NCBI RefSeq assembly: GCF_003255815.1
Contig: NC_037668.1
Location: forward strand, 11,358,542-11,422,541
Length of the DNA: 64,000 bases
DNA from: Theropithecus gelada
Taxonomy: Eukaryota > Chordata > Mammalia > Primates > Cercopithecidae
Reading direction: 5' to 3'
This document shows, one piece after another, positions 1 through 11,118 of this stretch. The position numbers and the translations under genes are program-made. The notes under the pieces are model-generated. The model was not told where the DNA came from. It saw nothing but the letters and a program-made list of their open reading frames with translations, and searched no databases. How positions within the stretch are numbered: position 1 is the stretch's first letter; each line of letters begins with the position of its first letter.

Positions 1-446
1 ATTCAGTAAACTTGTAGGGTAAAAATAATCAACAGCATTTCTATATAGTAATAGTGAAGTATCTGAAAAAGAAATCCAGAAAACCATTTCGTTTACAATA
101 GTATAAAGAAAAGGAAGATACCTAGGAATGAACTTAACTAAGGCAATGAAAAATCCTTGAAATACTGGTGAAAGAATTGAAGAACACATAAATAATTAGA
201 AAGATATCTTGTGTTCATGGATTGAAAGAATTAATATTGTTAAAATGGCCATACTACCCAAAGTTATCTACAGATTTATTGTAATCCCTATACAAATGCC
301 AATGACATTCTTTACAGAAATAGGAAAAAAAGAATCCTAGAATTCTTTTGAAACTACAAAAGACCCTGAATAACCAAAGCAATCCTGAGCAAAAGCAACA
401 AAGCTAGAGGCATCATGTTAACTGACTTCAAAATATACTACAAAGC
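1..446 (+). mobile_element. L1 LINE, ORF2 3' part (left segment of a split copy)
   Basis: This is the 3' half of the L1 ORF2 (reverse transcriptase/endonuclease protein) coding strand. It includes the region around the phrases for 'atactacccaaagttatcta' and 'gacttcaaaatatactacaa', which align by eye with the L1PA copy at 12225-12425. The frame is broken by many stops, so it is dead. The left end lies outside the window. The copy continues at 698 after an Alu-derived insertion. It is more diverged than the L1 at 11830-13825, so it is probably an older L1P member. Confidence 0.9.
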
Positions 447-697
447 CAGGCCAGGCAAGGTGGCTCTCGCCTGTATTTCCAGCACTTTAGGATGCCAAGG
501 CGGGGGGATCGCTTGAGTCCAGGAGTTTAAGGGCAGCCTGGGCAACATAGCAAGACCCCATCTCATATATATATGTATATACATTTTTTAAATTTTTTAA
601 AATTTAACTTTAATTTATAAATTTAATTTATATATAACATATATATGTTATATATTAATGTATTTTTTATATGTGTGTATATATATACACACACACC
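447..697 (+). mobile_element. Alu left-monomer-like SINE with expanded AT-rich tail
   Basis: Positions 449-564 match the Alu left arm, from 'ggccaggcaaggtggctc' to 'caagaccccatctc', with no right arm. This resembles a free left Alu monomer or a truncated AluJ. The tail (565-697) is an AT/TATG-rich microsatellite that probably grew from the original poly(A). The target sequence 'acaaagc' occurs at 440-446 and again at 698-704, and joining the flanks restores continuous L1 sequence. The insertion is therefore younger than the host L1. Confidence 0.8.
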
Positions 698-2157
698 ACA
701 AAGCTGTAGTAACCAAAACGACATGGTACTTGCATAAAAATGGACATATAAACCAGTGGAACAGAATAGAGATCCCAGAAAAAATTCATGCACTATAGCC
801 AGCTAATCTTCAATAAACCATGCTAGGGAAATTAGATGTTCACATGCAGAAGAATAAGGTGTGGAGGTGTACATGCAGAAGAATTAGGTGTATAAGGTGT
901 GGAGGAGACTAGGCCTCCACATCTTATACAAAAATTAATGCAAGACGAATTAAAGACTTAAATGTAAGACCTAAAACCCTGAAAACCCTAGAAGAAAACC
1001 TAGGCAACGCCATTCAGGACATAGGCATGGGCAAAGACTTCATGACTAAAACACCAAAAGTAATTGCAACAAAAGTGAAAATTGACCAGTGGGGTCTAAT
1101 GGGACTAAAGAGCTTCTGCACAGCAAAAGAAACTATCATTAGAGTGAACAGGCAACCTATCAAATGGGAGAAAATTTCCATCTGACAAAGGGCTAATATC
1201 CAGAATTTACAAAGAACTTAAACAAATTTACAAGAAAAAACAACCCCCTCAAAAAGTGGGTGAAGGATATGAACAGACACTTCTCAAAAGAAGACATTTA
1301 TGCAGCCAACAAACATGAAAAAAAGCTTATCCTCACTGGCCATTAGAGACATGCAAATCAAAACCACAATGAGATACCATCTTATGCCAGTAAGAATGGC
1401 AATAATTAAAAAGTCAGGAAACAACAAATGCTGGAGAGGATGTGGAGAAATAGGAATACTTTTACACTGTTGGTGGGAGTGTGAATTAGTTCAACCATTG
1501 TGGAAGATAGTGTGATGATTCCTCAAGGATCTAGAACCAGATATACCATTTGACCCAGCAATCCTATGATTGTGTATATACCCAAAGGATTATAAATGAT
1601 TCTACTATAAAGACACATGCACATGTATGTTTATTGTGGCATTGTTCACAATAGCAAAGACTTGGAACCAACTCAAATAGGCATGTGCACATGTATATTT
1701 ATTGCAGCACTATTTACAATAGCAAAGACTTCAAACCAACCCAAATGCCTGTCAGTAATAGACTGGATGAAGAAAATGTGGCACATATACACCATGGAAC
1801 ACTATGCAGCCATAAAAAAGAATGAGTTCGTGTCCTTTGCAGGGACATGAATGAAGCTGGAAACCATCATTCTCAGCAAACTAACACAAGAACAGAAAAC
1901 CAAACACCACATGTTCTGACTCATAAATGGGAGTTGAACAACGAGTACACATGGACACAGGGAGGGGAACATCACACACTGGGACCTGACGGGGGTGGCG
2001 GACTAGGGGAGGGATAGCTTTAGGAGAAATACCTAATACAGATGACAGGTTGATGAGTGCAGCAAACCACCATGGCACATGTATACCTATGTAACAAACC
2101 TGCACATCCTGCACATGTATCCCAGAACTTGAAGTATAATAACAAATTTTTTTTAAA
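698..2157 (+). mobile_element. L1 LINE, ORF2 end and 3'UTR (right segment)
   Basis: Continuation of the L1 from 446 through the ORF2 carboxy end and 3'UTR to an A-rich terminus near 2130-2157. Recognisable landmarks are the 'gcaaatcaaaaccacaatga' block at 1355 and the terminal 'cacatgtatcccagaact' block. Two internal rearrangements stand out: a short duplication with a hairpin at 842-929, and a 67-bp tandem duplication at 1614-1747. There are many stops and no function is expected. Confidence 0.92.
1614..1747 (+). repeat. 67-bp tandem duplication inside L1
   Basis: Two units, 1614-1680 and 1681-1747, share the block 'gcacatgtat' at offset 67 and then 'caatagcaaagactt'. The units differ at several positions. 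Unit 2 matches the L1 at 13345-13412 almost exactly, whereas unit 1 carries other L1 variants. Confidence 0.85.
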
Positions 2158-2287
2158 AAAATAGAATTTTCAAAGCCTGTCTTCATATAGAATCCCTTCT
2201 TTTCGTAAATGTTTTGATTGATGTCTAGAACCTTTGTTAGTGAATTAATCATGGTAACCAATATTGCATATCTCAGCTCATGTAGGT

Positions 2288-2973
2288 ATAGGCTGGAATT
2301 TTTGTTGTTGTTTGTTATTTATCAAATTTTTGATTCGGGGATACATGTGCAGGTTTGTTAGATGGATGCACAATGGTGAGGTTTGGGTTTCTATTGAACC
2401 CATTACCCAAATAGTGAATATTGTACCCAATAGGCAGTTTTTCAACCTCAGTCCCCTCCCACCATACCCACTTTTGGAGCATCCAGTGTCTATTATTTTC
2501 ATCTTTATGTCCATGTGTACCCTTCATTTAGCTACCATTTACAAGTGAGAACATTTGATCTTCTATTTCTGGGTTATTTCACTGAGAATAATTGTCTGCA
2601 GCTCCACCCTTTTTGTTGCAAAAGACACGATTTTATTCTTTCTTAATGGCTACATAGTATTCCATGGTATATATGTACCCCATTTTCTTTATCCAGTAAA
2701 CCATTGATGTATACTTAGGTTGATTCCATGAATTTACTATTGTGAATAGTGCTGTGATAAACATATGAGTGCAGGTAAATTTTGATAAAACAATTTCTTT
2801 TCCTTTGGATAGATACACAGTAGTTGGATTGCTGAATTGAACGGTAGTTCTATTTTTAGTTCTTTGAGAAATCTCCATACTGTTTTTCCGTAGGGGTTGA
2901 ACTAAATTTACATGCCTACCAACAATGTATAAATGTTTCATTTTCTCTATATCCTTGATAGACTGGAATTTTT
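2288..2973 (-). mobile_element. 5'-truncated L1MA-type LINE with target-site duplication
   Basis: The antisense 3' end of an L1 spans about 2304-2957. The reverse complement ends in the ORF2/3'UTR block that usually reads 'tgcaggtttgtta' on this strand (2349). The 16-base flanks 'ataggctggaattttt' (2288-2303) and 'atagactggaattttt' (2958-2973) differ at one base and are the TSD. The body is about 650 bp, a typical 5'-truncated insertion. The divergence suggests an L1MA or L1PB-age element. Confidence 0.88.
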
Positions 2974-4034
2974 TAGAGGAGCAGATTTAACATATCTATT
3001 TCCTTTTATTAAATAGCATTTCTGCAGTATTTCTTAGTTTAAGATAGTGAGATCAACATTGTTAGGTGATTACCATTACTAAGTTTAATCCCTATACCAT
3101 TAATTTCTAATGGTGGGGCCAGTAGAAATAATTTTTCAAATGAGAAGTTATGTTGAAATCTAATAATATGAATATGATGTAATCAGCATAGTTTGGGGAC
3201 CAGAGTCTAGCCCATTGGTCTCTCTCTGGTCTTGGAGGCACTCTGATTCACTTCATGAAACTAGAGAGTTCCATGAAATATGCATTGAAAATCATCATGC
3301 TCACTCATTGGTGTTCACTTTAAAAAGCTGAAGCGTGGTCTAAAATGCATGCATCCACATTTTCTTAACCAACTCTCTCTTTACAAAACAAATACTTCTG
3401 AAATATATTCTTTATTTCGTGTCACTCAAATAATCCCCTGGCCTTACCTGTCTATGGTTATAAAGGAGGTCATATACATGGTTCAGCACAGCTTACTGAC
3501 CTTGTAACCCTCACCTGTGGGACAGCAAGACCCCAGCCCCACTTTTGAGGTATTGTTACAGCTGGTATTTCCCAGGGAGTCTCTAGGATGTTTCTTGCTT
3601 GTGTCCTCCCCACCAGTTGTCATGACTCAGACACATTGCCTATGAGCATGAAGTGATTTTGTTGCTCCAGAAAGCTCTCTGTGGTTCTCTCTGTGGGCCA
3701 GTGCTCCCTGAGGTCACTGCAGACACACCGTACTTGCCTCTGAGTGCTGCTGTCTCCTTTGCCCAAGAGTGGACACAGACACTTTCTTTAATACCCCACA
3801 GCATAACCAAGAACAGCTTATAACAGCTAGTATCACTTTTTTGGTACAGCCTCAGGTATCACCAAAAGGAAGCATATACCAAAATTATGCTTCGGCTGGC
3901 AACTACATATCCTTACGGGCTTTTCTCTAGGCCACATTTTTGCCCAACTGTTGCAGGAAACACTTTTCCCCCCAATATTTATTGTCTCCTTCTTCTTTAG
4001 TTACAGAAAAACAATTTTATTCAAGATGGTGATG
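2974..4034. other. Unassigned single-copy DNA
   Basis: I recognise no repeat or gene in this kilobase. Frames are short and interrupted, and base composition is ordinary. Confidence 0.6.
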
Positions 4035-4365
4035 AACCAGGCTATAAGGATATCTTTCCCAGCCTCTCTTGCAGTTAGATATGGTCCCAAGACTAAGTTC
4101 TGGCTAATACAACAGAAAAAAACTGGGAGATGCCTCCTTTTTGTCTTTTCTGCTGCCCAAAAAAGGACATGATGACAGAGGTTACAGCAGCCATCCTGGA
4201 ACATGTGATGGTCTTTAGGCTGGCAGCAGCTGCCAAGGATGGCAGAGCAGAGAGGAGATGGAGTTCCTGATTACCTAGTGAAGCCACCACAGTATCCCTG
4301 GACTTTTTGTTTAGGTCACTGTTATTTTGGGGTTTCTGTAATCTGTAGGCAAACCTAATCATGGC
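4035..4365 (+). mobile_element. Old LTR-like repeat (ERVL class, family uncertain)
   Basis: The text pattern 'cctctcttgcagttagatat', the 'ctaagttctggctaat' block, 'ggatggcagagcagag' and the closing 'taggtcactgttattttggg' recall a dispersed mammalian LTR of the LTR16/LTR33 type. No coding region is associated. The family name is from memory and needs a Dfam search. Confidence 0.5.
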
Positions 4366-5289
4366 ACCGTAGCTATGAGCCTATCTCCTCCCCTAGTTCC
4401 ATATGGCAGAGTTCAGCTTCTCTCCACCACATGGGAAAGGCCTTTATCGTGTCTGGATCCCTCAGAGCCTCTTTACAAGAGAACTGGAGCCCAGAGAGAA
4501 GTAATTCTTTCCTTACCCACAGTCTAAGGCATAGCTGCCAACTTTTCATCTCCTGACCCAGAAGCTGCCTCTTGTCCAGAATAATTGAGAGTTATAATGA
4601 TTATTCCCTCTGACCCTACTCTCTGCCCACAGGGGAATGGCCTCACCTAATGCTGCCAGTAATAAGCACATCAGGATCAAGTTCCAGCCACAGTTCAGTT
4701 CCTTCATTTGAAAAATGGAGAAAATTTAAAATAAACATAAACCAAGAATGGTTTTTAAAACATTCTCTTATGTATTAGTTTTGGAATCCCTACCAGATTG
4801 TTTCTTAAATTAATTTTTCGTTCATTTTACCCATATGTGCATTTTCTCTTATACACAGCAACACAGAGATATGAATCCAGAAATGCATACAGACTTGTGC
4901 ATGATTATTTATACATACGAATGTAGATTTTTATATATGCTCCCATATCAGTTTGCACACCCTTGAGCATATACTCTGGCAAGTTAATTTGCAAGCCCAA
5001 ATAAATATGGACTAAGGATTAGTGAATATGAAATAAAAGGAATGGACTAGATATAGCAGGTGAAGAGACTGAGCAGTTACATTACAAGCAAGCAAAGTCA
5101 CCCCATGGTACTCATTTTCAGTGGCATAGCAATAGTGTGACTTTTTAATACTCTCTAGAGATAGGCTCAGTGAGAGGCTGATTAGGGACATGGGACCATC
5201 CAATGCACAGCACAGTGCTCACAGTGCTGCTGCTAAGCTGGTCTGTGTCCACCTGGCCATCTCACTTATCCCTTCTTGATAGAACTATT
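4366..5289. other. Unassigned single-copy DNA
   Basis: No repeat, exon or RNA gene is recognised here. The open frame near 5012-5203 on the minus strand is serine/leucine-rich by chance and has no family resemblance. Confidence 0.55.
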
Positions 5290-5402
5290 GTGAACTACCA
5301 CAAACTCCTTGATAGTAGCAGGGAACTGCAATCTTCTTTCTCAAACCTATCATAGACACCCAGTAAAACTTGACATATGAGTGAATGATCAATGTACTCT
5401 GC
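5290..5402 (+). mobile_element. L2 LINE 3' end fragment
   Basis: The order 'aactccttgatagtagcagg', a 'cacccagta' block and 'gagtgaatga' is the L2 3' tail, which usually reads 'ctccttgagggcaggga ... tgaatga'. It is heavily diverged. Confidence 0.6.
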
Positions 5403-6269
5403 ATAGACTCCTCCCTAAAAGGCTGTCTGCCCCTTATTGGTTATGCACATGGAAGCAAAGTAGCCACTCGAATACAGCAAAGTGCCAGATCAGGGAGAAG
5501 GCAGTGGAAAAGGGGAGCTTAAGTTGAATAAAAGTCTTTCTGGTGACCTCTAACCCCCGGTCTGGCAGCTGGTTTCAGCTTATAATTGCTGAGAAGGTAA
5601 AGATGTTCTAGGATAGTATCCAAGAAACAAGACATCAGTTGCTTCCCTGGAGAGGCCTCTCTAGAGATAGAGACAGACAGGCTGACTAAGACTTTTGTTT
5701 GAGTATCTGTTCACTTTGTTTTTCTTTTCATATTTTCTCCTTTTTCCTCCTACTTATATCCTCAACTACTCTGCTCCTTTCCTGGTGTTTGAACTCATCA
5801 AGTTCAGTACTTGTATGTGTTAACCACAGGCCAGGCCTGCTGTCATGTCGCCAAATTACACACATTTAGGTCTTTTCATCTTTCTTTATAAACCAGTCTC
5901 TCCAGTCTATTTAATCATTTTGGCAGCTCTTTTCTGAATTCCACCTAATTTAAAAATAAGCTAAATTCTCCACCCTGTGGATTTAAAAGCAGTCTGTTGC
6001 AAACCCATACAGAGCTCCAGCCTTGGGTTTGATGCTTATAGAGGAAAGATATCCTCATGCTTTTAAATTCTCAATTCCCAGTTTTTCCAAGAAGTGACAG
6101 ACTGTAAAAGGCCAGAGAAAGTAGTTAAAGGGAAAAGGACTTAACTGGTCAGAGCTGAAGGCCATTTTGATTGTGCTGGGGTTTGCTTTTAAATTTTCTT
6201 ATTGGTTGATCTACATGGGTGATAGTCGCACCTCCTGCAGAATTTCAGATGCAAAAATATATGCAAGGA
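5403..6269. other. Unassigned single-copy DNA
   Basis: No repeat or gene is recognised. The region holds short pyrimidine-rich runs around 5700-5780. Confidence 0.5.
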
Positions 6270-6622
6270 ACAAAATATTCCTTCTATTCCTGTCACCCAG
6301 CCTATCCAACACTGCAGAGGCAACCATTATTACTTATTTCTATGTGTATCAAACCAGAAATGTTTTGTTCATTTACAGCCAAATAGGTATTTATATCTGT
6401 GTGTGAATGTGACTCCACCTCCATTTCCAGACAAATGATGACATACTCTATGTGTTACTTTCCTCCTTGCCTTTTCTCCTAGCAGTATATTTTGGAGACT
6501 AGGAGGTTGGTCCATATCCTGACATAAATAGCTCCTTTAGTACACTTTATGGCTACATAGCATCTATAACATAAATGTACTGTAATTTTACAGTCCACAT
6601 TAATGAACATTTAGATCCTTTC

Positions 6623-6625
<3 letters not shown>

Positions 6626-6661
<36 letters not shown>

Positions 6662-6684
6662 TATGTGTGTGTGTATATATATAT
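6626..6684. repeat. (TA)n microsatellite
   Basis: An almost pure TA run with a short TG interruption lies inside the antisense L1M. Confidence 0.95.
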
Positions 6685-6915
6685 CCTTAACCCACTAGGG
6701 CAGTCCTGGGCTGCTTCTTACACCTGTGGATGTTTTTATGAGTTCTAGGAAAATCTCAGCCATTTCTTTCTGCTTTCCCTTTTCCTTATGGCACTCACAA
6801 TTAACATCTTGTCAAACTTTTCACTATATTCTCTATGTCTGCTATCATCTCTTGTATATTTTTTCTCCATCTATATTTCTAGATAATCTGTGGAGTAGGT
6901 AAACAGGAGGAAGCA

Positions 6916-7020
6916 GATGTGTGTGTGTATATATATAGTATATATAAATGCACACTTGCATACATAAAACACATATATCTTATATATAAATATATAATAC
7001 ATTTGTATATATTTATATAA
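6916..7020. repeat. AT/GT-rich low-complexity tract
   Basis: TG repeats pass into TATA-rich sequence with several imperfect TATATAAA units. Confidence 0.85.
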
Positions 7021-8300
7021 TGTTAAGAGACTGAAGGAAATACAATGAAACAAGTCTTTTACTACTTGGTTCATCAGAATTAACCACTGGCATTATGGGT
7101 CCATTTTCCTGCTTCATTGCTTACTTGGTAACTTTTTAGTGGATACCAGATCTGTAAATTTTACCTTGTTGGATGTTTATTATTTTTGTAATCTTGTGAA
7201 TATTCTTGAGTTTTTTCTGGTTCATTTTAGTCTTGTTTTTAAGCTGTTAGGCAAGACCAGATAAGCATTTAGTAGGGATATTTTCCCCCCATTCATGAGG
7301 CAAAACTCTTATGAGTACTTTACATGATGCCTTTTGAGTTTTGAGGTGTTTCAGTCTGGTTGATGGGAACAGGAACTATTTCCAGTCCATTGTGAGACAC
7401 TGTTCTCTTTAGTCCTTTCAGATGGTTGTTTCCCAGTGTCTGGGTCCTCTACTAGTTTACTCACACACATTTGCTGAGTAGTACTGATTTGAATACTGCA
7501 AGGGGATCCTCTGAAGATCTCCAGGGCTCTCTCTCTGGACAGCAGATTTTCTCTGGTACTCTGCCCTGTTTGCTTCAGCTGCTTTGGCCTTCCTGGACTT
7601 CAGCTCCAGCTCTAGCTCCTAAATTTCTTGAGATCATTGGGCTATAGCTCGTTCCCCCTTCCCTATGCTGTGGCCTCAAAACTCTTTCCAGGCAGTGGGC
7701 TGAGGCAATAATAGGGTTCATATAATTTGTTTCCTGTCTCTCAAGGATCATTGTCATTTGTTGCCTATTGTCTAATGGTTTAAAATCATTGTATTTTTTG
7801 TCTTTTTTCTTAGTTGTTTCAGACAGGAAGGTAAATATGGTCCCTGTTATTTCTCATGCCTTCTTCAAAATCTTTTATTTTTAACATTTATGTCTTTAAT
7901 CCATCTGGAATTTATTTTTGATGAAATAAATACCATTTTAATATTTTTTCCAGTGGTCAGCCAGTTGTCCAACATCGATATTTTGAATTCTTCCCTTCCT
8001 TCCTTACCCAGTCTGAAATGGCACCTTTGTCATAAGCCCAACCTTCATAGAATTTGAATCTATTTCTGAACTCTTTATTCTATTCCATGGATTTTTCACT
8101 TTTTATCTAATATCAAACTTTTTTACTTATTGGAATTCCAAAATATATTGCATTGTCTAGTAACACTATCTATCTCTCATTTTTATTTTCAAGATTTCTC
8201 TGAGTTTTCTCACATGTTATTTTTCTGCATGAACTGCAAGTTCCTTCTTAAATATTGGAGATACTATTTATTGGAATTGCATTAAATGTATAGGACATAG

Positions 8301-9020
8301 ATAAATTTGAAGGTGGCAAAAAGAAGACTTGGGAGAATACAAGTTCAATCACTTCAGTTTTCATAGTGAAGTAGGAGGCAGAGACACAAAGCTGGGAGCA
8401 AGTAGAAGAGAGGTGAGATGCACACTAAAGGTAAATGATAAATGTTCCAGGGTATCATATGTGCTCTAGTGAGTGAAGTTATTGGATCTCAGATAGGAAT
8501 TGCTCTTCAGGGTATGCAAAACACTGGCCAAATATCACAGGACTGAAAATGAAGAGATCTCACTATTTGCACTTTGATGTTTCCTTACTCTGAAATTATA
8601 AAAGATGCTACAAATGAGTCCCAGAATTAGTATTTGTTGTCGCCAAACCATGGCCCTCCCAAACAGATCTCTTGTCATCCAATTTCTTTGAAAATACCTG
8701 TCTCCATGGTTCGCTGTTATACCTCCAGTCCCAAACATCTTGCCTGCCCATAGTTGTCACTCAATAAATCATGGTGGAATGAATGGATAAATTTCTGAAT
8801 GGCTTCCTTAGATTTCTGCTTAAAATACTATGTTGTTATCTCTGCCAGTCTTTCTTCAGATTCAAGGCAGCCAAAAATTTAACCAGCTAAAACTTCAAAT
8901 GGAAAACTCACCAATTACCTGGAAATGCACAATGTATGGTGGATTTCTTCTGCTTTGCAAACTAGTGCAATGTCTGAAACTATTTTTGAGAAAATGCTTC
9001 ATTCAATATTAGCCGTTTAT
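8301..9020. other. Unassigned DNA around a short L2 tail
   Basis: Apart from the L2 tail at 8738-8796 I see no recognisable element or exon. Confidence 0.45.
8738..8796 (+). mobile_element. L2 LINE extreme 3' end
   Basis: The block 'gttgtcactcaataaatc' followed by 'ggaatgaatgg' matches the L2 terminal motif (cTCAATAAATgttTgttGAATGAATG). Confidence 0.55.
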
Positions 9021-9311
9021 TTTGTTTTTGTTTTTTTTTGAGACGGAATTTCACTCTTGTTGCCCAGGCTGGAGTGCAATGGTACGATCTCCGCTCACCT
9101 CAACCTCTGCCTCCCAGGTTCAAGTGCCTCAGCCTCCCAAGTAGCTGGGATTACAGGCATGTGCCACCACGCCCGGCTAATTTTTTTTTTTAATAGAGAC
9201 AGGATTTCTCCATGTTGGTCAGTCTGGTCTCAAACTCCTTACCTCAGGTGATCTGCCCGCCTCAGCCTCCCAAACGGCTGGGGTTACAGGCATGAGCCAC
9301 CGCGCCCGGCC
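9021..9311 (-). mobile_element. AluS, full length, antisense
   Basis: A T-run at 9031-9039 is the antisense poly(A), followed by both Alu arms and ending in the 5' terminus 'cgcgcccggcc' at 9311. The variants 'gatcacctgaggt' (antisense at about 9245) and 'ttgcccaggctggagtgcaa' indicate AluS. No convincing TSD was found. Confidence 0.95.
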
Positions 9312-10237
9312 ATTCTTAGTTTTCTTAGACTTTCTTTCCAAACTACCTAAGTTATTATTCATGTAAGTAGGCTCATGGGAGAACTAAAATAAAAAAGAGC
9401 TTAAGGCAAAAGTGACCTGATTTCATTCAACAGTCATCTCAATAATAGAGATAAAAAAGGGAGGAAGAAGTCAATAGAAGTCAAATTCTATTAACATGTG
9501 ATTCTACATTTGGCCCTAAGTGAACTGCATACTCCACTATTTGAATCACCAAATGGTTGTGAAAAAGAAGACTCTCTTAGTTAGGTAAAATTTTCCAATA
9601 GTTATCTGATAAATTAGATGTAAACAAGCATATGGTTTAAATTGGTACAATTCCTTCACTCTAAAATATCTCACGGTGATTTCTAATGGAGAAAAGCAGA
9701 GTGCTCTCTTTTTAGTGACCAAGTTTATTCTTATTCTGATAGGAAGACATATTTTAAGCATTCAAGGCAATCTTCATGCAAGATTCCACTATTAAACAGG
9801 AAAAGGAAAATTTTTTAAATTAAAAATTCACTAAAACATTTTAGATATTGGCCTGATGAGACCTTTTGTAAACCCTTTAGATTCACTTGAAGCCTGCTTC
9901 CTCTTTTTAAAACTTATTTTATGTTATTTTATTTTTAAGGGAAGCAAGGCTTGAAATGCTTCAACACCCTCTCAGAGACTTTTTTGCTATTACACAGCCC
10001 ATAAAAAGCAATGTTTGGATGATTTAAGGGGAAACGAATCAGAAATGTAAAGGTTCAGTTTTCCTTGTGTAACTCAAGTTGGTTTTTTTCTCCCCCTCCA
10101 GGTTCAATAGAAATGGCCCTTAGGGTAAAACACATCTTAGATTTTATTAAAACAAAAAATATTATCTATGAACATGGAGATAGTAATGTCTACTATAAAA
10201 TGTTTTTATTTTAAAACATTTAGACACTAAATCTTAC
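9312..10237. other. Unassigned AT-rich DNA
   Basis: No repeat family or coding signal is recognised. This stretch would be the intron downstream of the candidate minus-strand exon if that exon is real. Confidence 0.5.
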
Positions 10238-10468
10238 ATTTTTCCATGGATTCACAAGGGATTTCACATTTTCCCCAATTTCTGCAGAAGAAACAATTTT
10301 CTTGCCTCGAAGCTGGTCAAATAAATCCTGTGTTTCAGAGTTGGGTGGAAATGTGATCTCAGCTCCCCAGGGGATGTTTTCATGAGGTTTCTCTCAAAAG
10401 CTATTTTAGGCTTCTCAGTTACACACCCCGAAGGGCTGATGATGGTATAGTCTAGGGTATCTCTGGAA
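10238..10468 (-). pseudogene. Possible coding-exon relic with 2-bp frameshift (unknown gene)
   Basis: Read on the minus strand, two overlapping frames give unusually protein-like sequence. The first, from about 10468 to 10399, contains DTLDYTIISPSGCVTEKPK. The second, from about 10388 to 10238, contains FPPNSETQDLFDQL and GKKIVSSAEIGENVKSL. Ignoring two bases in 'gagagaaa' near 10395-10400 would join them. The segment ends at a good donor-like site, aat/gtaaga (GT at 10236-10237). It starts after a weak acceptor-like ccaaccag (AG at 10469-10470) that lacks a strong pyrimidine tract. AT-rich, stop-filled sequence lies on both sides. I do not recognise the protein. It could be a decayed exon, a processed-pseudogene scrap, or a coincidence. 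Confidence 0.3.
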
Positions 10469-10499
10469 CTGGTTGGCAATATTTTAAATGTGGTTATTC

Positions 10500-10956
10500 C
10501 TCATAGATTCAATATTTATTTCTTCTAACATTTAAATAAGATTTTCATTTAGGCATTGAACTTGTGTGATACAAGCATTTCTAAACAGGTTAATAAGTGG
10601 TTTCACCCTCCACTGATATAAAGGAAAAGGGAGTCAACAAATTGCTTTTCTCTCCTCACTCTACCCTACTGACTGAAACAGGAAAATTCTATCATGTTTC
10701 TGGGCTGCAAGCTCCTCGTCTATAAATGAGAGTGGTTAATCTCTGGGATCCCTCCCAGAGCTGATGGGCAGTGTTGGCACATAGTAATTATTTGTGAAGT
10801 GGTAACATTTGTTTTTATTAATGACCTGACTTCATGGTCAGTATTGGAATATCTTAGTTTTAAATTCCTCTGGGATATCCCATACTAGTATCTATTTGTT
10901 TAATTATTAATAATCTTTGTAAAAATATATGTACATATCTTCCAGATAGCAGCATG
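10500..10956. other. Unassigned AT-rich DNA
   Basis: No recognisable element. The sequence immediately upstream of the candidate exon is stop-rich in all minus-strand frames. Confidence 0.5.
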
Positions 10957-11118
10957 GCATGGTAGGAAGAACCTAGACTTTGACTCAAAGGTCTTACACT
11001 TAAGTCTTGCCTCATTACTTTTTAGCTGTGTAATCTTAGGAAATTTTCTTCATTTTTTAAAAAGGCTCAATTTCTTCATCTGTAAAATGGAGGTGAAGGT
11101 AATACTATTAGGCACAGT
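10957..11118 (+). mobile_element. MIR SINE
   Basis: The MIR core order is present: 'gcatggtaggaagaacctag', 'tttttagctgtgtaatctta', then 'tttcttcatctgtaaaatgg'. The last block is the most conserved MIR motif. Confidence 0.85.

Larger units (their letters stand above)
6270..8300 (-). mobile_element. L1M-type LINE mosaic, antisense
   Basis: Positions 6280-6630 are the antisense ORF2/3' region ('ggctacatagcatctata', 'cattaatgaacatttag'). Positions 7830-8300 are an antisense ORF2 block with the hallmark 'ttaatccatctggaattt' at 7896. The stretch 6700-7780 ('gggaacaggaactatttcca' and neighbours) resembles an L1M or HAL1 3'UTR and is less certain. AT-rich microsatellites interrupt it at 6626-6684 and 6916-7020. 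This is probably more than one old insertion. Confidence 0.65.
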
